64,000 nt of DNA from NCBI GenBank assembly GCA_029990175.1, contig JARKIP010000064.1, forward strand, positions 15,642,001 to 15,706,000. The letters are read 5' to 3'. This document shows, in pieces, positions 60,744-64,000 of the stretch. Source of the stretch: Petunia secreta (taxonomy: Eukaryota > Streptophyta > Magnoliopsida > Solanales > Solanaceae). The notes under the pieces were generated by a model, which saw only the letters and a program-made list of their open reading frames with translations, was not told where the DNA came from and did no database searches. The stretch's first letter is position 1. Each line of letters opens with the position of its first letter. The position numbers were made by a program, and so were the translations under genes.

Positions 60744-61290
60744 AAAATTAGATCTCGGTGAGATGAAAAACACAGTTGTTTCTCTTCAATTTGCAGATCA
60801 AAGTACTAAAAACCTAAGGGAACAATTGAGAATATGCTTGTAAAAGATGATAAATTTATTTTCCCTATAGATTTCAAAGTACTTGAAATGGAGGAGTGTC
60901 CTGATGAACCAATCATTCTTGGTAGACCTTTTCTTGCTACAGGTAGAGCAATAATAGATTTCCATCAGGGACAATTAATTTTGAGAGTTGATGAAGAAAG
61001 AGTCATATTTGATATGCAAAAGATACTAAAGTATTCAGGAGATGAAACATCATCTTCTTCTATTGACATGATTAGTGATCTTGCATATGAATTCAAAGAT
61101 GGCCAATTAATTTTGGACTCAATGGAAAGATGTTTGGCCAAGTCAGGCACCTCACAAGATGATGATCTAACCATCAAAAGTGAAGCTGAAATATTGGAAA
61201 AAGATCATGAGGATGAAGAGAAGAAATCAGATAAAGTTCAGCCAAAAATTGAACTCAAAACTCCGCTTCCCATTTGAAATATGTTATCTT
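60744..61290 (+). pseudogene. Athila-like protease C-terminus and linker
   Basis: It encodes VLEMEECPDEPIILGRPFLA and TGRAIIDFHQGQLILRVDEE, the C-terminal half of an Athila-type protease. A Glu/Lys-rich linker leads towards reverse transcriptase. Frameshifts occur at both ends. Confidence 0.8.
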
Positions 61291-62390
61291 GAACATGATT
61301 TATTTCCAGTAATTATTTCTTCTTCTCTGACTCTAGAACAGGAAGACAGTTTGATTCAAGTACTGAGAGCACACAAAAGAGCCTTAGGGTGGACTATAGC
61401 AGATATCAAAGGAATTAGTCCAGCTATTTGCATGCACAGAATCCTCATGGAAGATAAGTACAAACCAATAGTCCAACCCCAAAGGCGATTGAATCCAGCA
61501 ATGCAAGAAGTGGTGAAAATTGAAGTTATTTAAGCTTTTGGCGGCAGGTATCATTTACCCAATTTCTGACAGTCCTTGGGTAAGTCCTGTACCGGTAGTA
61601 CTAAAGAAAGGAGGTATGACCGTTATCAAAAATGAAAATAATAAACTCATGCCTACCAGAACAGTTACAGGATGGAGAGTCTGTATTGATTACATATGTT
61701 TGAATGATGCCACCAGAAAAGATCATTTTCCTTTACCATTCATTGATCAAATGTTGGAAAGAGTTGCATGGTACGGTTTTTACTGTTTTCTTGATGGATA
61801 TTCAGGGTATAACTAAATACCAATTGCACCGGAAGATCAGGATAAAACAACTTTCACATGTCCCCATGGAACTTATGCATATAGGAGTTTATGCAATGCA
61901 CCTGCTACATTTCAGCGTTGCATGTCAGCAATTTTTTCGGACATGACTGAAAAATTTCTAGAAATTTTAATGGACTATTTCACCCTTTTTGGTAAAATAT
62001 TTAATGATTTTCTTAATCACCTGACCTTAGTTCTTAAGAGATGTGAAGAGACAAACTTGATTCTTAATTGAGGAAAATGTCATTTTATGGTTATTGAGGA
62101 ATTATTTTAGGACATAAAATCACTGCTAAAGGGATAGAAATTGATAAGGCTAAAATTAATCTTATAGAAGGGTTACCCCCTCCCACAACTATTAAAGGCA
62201 TTAGAAGTTTTCTGGTTCATACAGGTTTTTACAGACGGTTCATAAAAGACTTTTCAAAGATTTCAAAACCGTTGACTAACCTTTTAATGAAAGATGTTAA
62301 GTTTGATTTTTCAGGTGATTGTTTGAAAGCATTTGACACCCTTAAGGAAAAATTATCAACTGCCCCTGTAGTTGTGTCCCCTGATTAGAA
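61260..62390 (+). pseudogene. Athila-like reverse transcriptase
   Basis: It shows HKRALGWTIADIKGISPAIC, SDSPWVSPVPVVLKKGG, TGWRVCIDYICLNDATRKDH, FLDGYSGYN, then CPHGTYAYRSLCNAPATFQR. The catalytic loop reads EILMDYFTLFG: the second of the two usual Asp residues is Tyr. GHKITAKGIEIDKAKI and FYRRFIKDFSKISKPL follow. Many stops and frameshifts are present. Confidence 0.88.
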
Positions 62391-62820
62391 CCAACCTTTT
62401 GAGGTCATGTGTAATGCTAGTGTTACAGCAGTTGGAGTTGTTTTAGGACAGAGAAAAGATAAGATTTTTCGTCCGATATACTTTGCCAATAGGACTTTGA
62501 ATGAAGCTCAGCTGAATTATGCCGCAACAGAAAAAGAGCTACTGGCGGTAGTATTTGCTTTTGAAGTTTTGGTCCTATTTGATAGGAACCAAGGTCACTG
62601 TTTTCACTGATCATGCAGCTTTAAAATGCCTCTTAACAAAGAAAGATGCTCGACCTAGATTGTTAAGATGGAATTTACTTCTCCAAGAGTTTGACCTTAA
62701 AATAAAAGATAAAAAGGGAACAGAGAATCAGGTAGCAGATCACTTGTCTAGATTAGACAATTCCCCTCTTGAGTTGTATGATATAAAAGAAGAATTTTCT
62801 GATGAACACATTTTTTTTTA
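62391..62820 (+). pseudogene. Athila-like RNase H
   Basis: Motifs FEVMCNASVTAVGVVLGQ, NYAATEKELLAVVFAFE, then (after a frameshift near 62580) VTVFTDHAALKCLLTKKD and LLQEFDLKIKDKKGTENQVA and DHLSRL. The first motif has Asn where the catalytic Asp is expected (CDAS in relatives). Confidence 0.85.
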
Positions 62821-63104
62821 ATTCAATTGTGACTCAACCACCCTGGTTTGCAGACATTACAAATTACTTGGTTGGAAAATGGACACCTCAAGGTCTCTCT
62901 TATCAGCAAAGGAAAAAGCTCATATCTGATGCTAAATATTATTTGTGGGATGACCCTTACTTGTTTAAAGTTTGTCCAGATAAGATCATTAGAAGATATG
63001 TACCTGAAGATGAGATGAACAAGATTTTGTATCATTGTCATGATGGAGCAATTGGAGGACATTATGCAGCAAACCGGACTGCCTTTAAAGTTTTGGATGC
63101 TGGA
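62821..63104 (+). pseudogene. Athila-like integrase zinc region, cut by another LTR element
   Basis: After a frameshift the text gives PPWFADITNYLVGKW, KYYLWDDPYLFKVCPDKIIR and YHCHDGAIGGHYAANRTAFK, the H-H-C-C region that opens the integrase. The frame stops at VLDAG where a new LTR begins. The integrase core and 3' LTR must lie beyond the window. Confidence 0.85.
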
Positions 63105-63408
63105 TGTTGAACCCCAAAAATTACCCCGAAAAGGATAAATTCCGGAATATCGACAGGATGGACTCACTCTTTTAGAGTTTTTGGAGTCGCCACCCAATTT
63201 AAGGAAAACAGGGAACCAAATTAGCAAATGCGTGCAAAAACTCCGTTTTTATAAAAGACGGTCTTTTCAGAGATTCTAAGTAAGAGGTTTTATTAATTTC
63301 GGAAGAAGATTTTTAAGGCACTTCCGAAATTCCGTAAAATACGGTTAATCCGACAGGTTTCCAAATATTTACAAGTGCGCTTTTCTTTCGAAAGAATTAT
63401 TTGAATAA

Positions 63409-63421
63409 CAATAATAATAAT

Positions 63422-63501
<80 letters not shown>
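63409..63501. repeat. (TAA)n microsatellite
   Basis: A run of AAT/TAA repeats with one early interruption. The poly-Ile open frame on the minus strand is its translation. Confidence 0.95.
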
Positions 63502-63502
<1 letters not shown>

Positions 63503-63860
63503 CAATTAAATAAAAAGGCTTATTTGCAAAATATATATTTTACTTGCACGCATTTGCTAAGATGACCCCAATTTGCAATAAATTAAATAACGACTTCACA
63601 ATAAAAGGCAATGAACATAAAGTAATGCAATATACAAACAATCAAATATTATTGATAAATAAATATTTCACGCATTTATTTACATAAATATCTCTAAGGA
63701 AAGAAAGACAAAGTTAAAGATAAAACCCGGAAAAATGATCAACTCGCGGGAACCTTGGATTTTTCTAAAATTACTAAGTCTTATTTTTGAATGCTTGAGT
63801 CCAGATCAATGTATATCCACATTTGTAGGTTAGCCAAATGCGTCCCCAAGTTGAATATAT

Positions 63861-63863
63861 AAC

Positions 63864-63939
<76 letters not shown>

Positions 63940-63983
63940 GAATATATTATAATAATAATAATAGTAAAAAATAATAATAATAG
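63861..63983. repeat. (TAA)n microsatellite
   Basis: A second AAT/TAA run, interrupted near 63939-63990, in the same partial LTR element. Confidence 0.93.
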
Positions 63984-64000
63984 TAAAAGAGGTTTTGTTT

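Larger units (their letters stand above)
63105..64000 (+). mobile_element. Start of another LTR retrotransposon (LTR, partial)
   Basis: The sequence changes abruptly from integrase to TGTTGAACCCCAAAAATTAC. It contains GTTTTTGGAGTCGCCACCCA, a phrase I associate with Tat/Ogre-type plant elements. CTGGA precedes it and may be the target duplication. The far end is outside the window, so LTR identity and strand are inferred. Confidence 0.55.

Noticed and set aside
63293..63505. A poly-isoleucine open frame on the minus strand
   Set aside because: It is the translation of a TAA/ATT microsatellite.

Overview
This is plant nuclear DNA, most likely from a Solanaceae species. That call rests on plant-type introns, a split plant gene, tRNA-derived SINEs of the Solanaceae type, and chromovirus, Athila-like, CACTA, MULE and L1 elements. 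I see no bacterial, organellar or viral genome features. Only one gene looks intact: a minus-strand five-exon gene (CDS 9542 down to 3788) for a 199-residue protein with five regularly spaced TRAF-type zinc-finger units and a hydrophobic C-terminal tail. Its exons join at GT-AG borders into one open frame.

Almost everything else is transposable elements, many nested. From left to right: 1-3600 holds MITE and AT-rich repeat sequence; 3788-9760 is the TRAF-type gene, with a SINE dimer and a MITE in intron 1; 9856-13285 holds small non-autonomous DNA elements; 13291-25513 is a complete but decayed minus-strand Ty3/gypsy chromovirus (Tekay/Del type) with 5-bp target duplications, whose left LTR contains a 2.7-kb CACTA element that the right LTR lacks; 25519-32489 holds array-bearing non-autonomous elements, including one about 4 kb long with a degenerate ~110-bp tandem array; 32962-38490 holds a plus-strand gypsy fragment fused tail-to-tail with a minus-strand copia fragment; 39450-40831 is a long-TIR MULE-like element with a 10-bp duplication; 41823-44786 is a decayed DUF1985 gene.

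From about 45050 to the right-hand end lies one Athila-like LTR retrotransposon on the plus strand. It has been opened three times: by a full-length L1 LINE (47026-54097, 16-bp duplication), by a second CACTA element (55269-59457, 3-bp duplication, splitting a gag codon series cleanly) and by another LTR element starting at 63105 and running off the window.

The most unusual material is a set of short non-autonomous elements that share end sequences but carry different internal arrays of short palindromic or TATAC-rich motifs (10420-10850, 26250-26740, 27050-27690, 27760-28110, 28474-32489). A perfect 40-bp-arm hairpin inside the first CACTA element also stands out. Family names come from motif recognition by eye; no database search was run.
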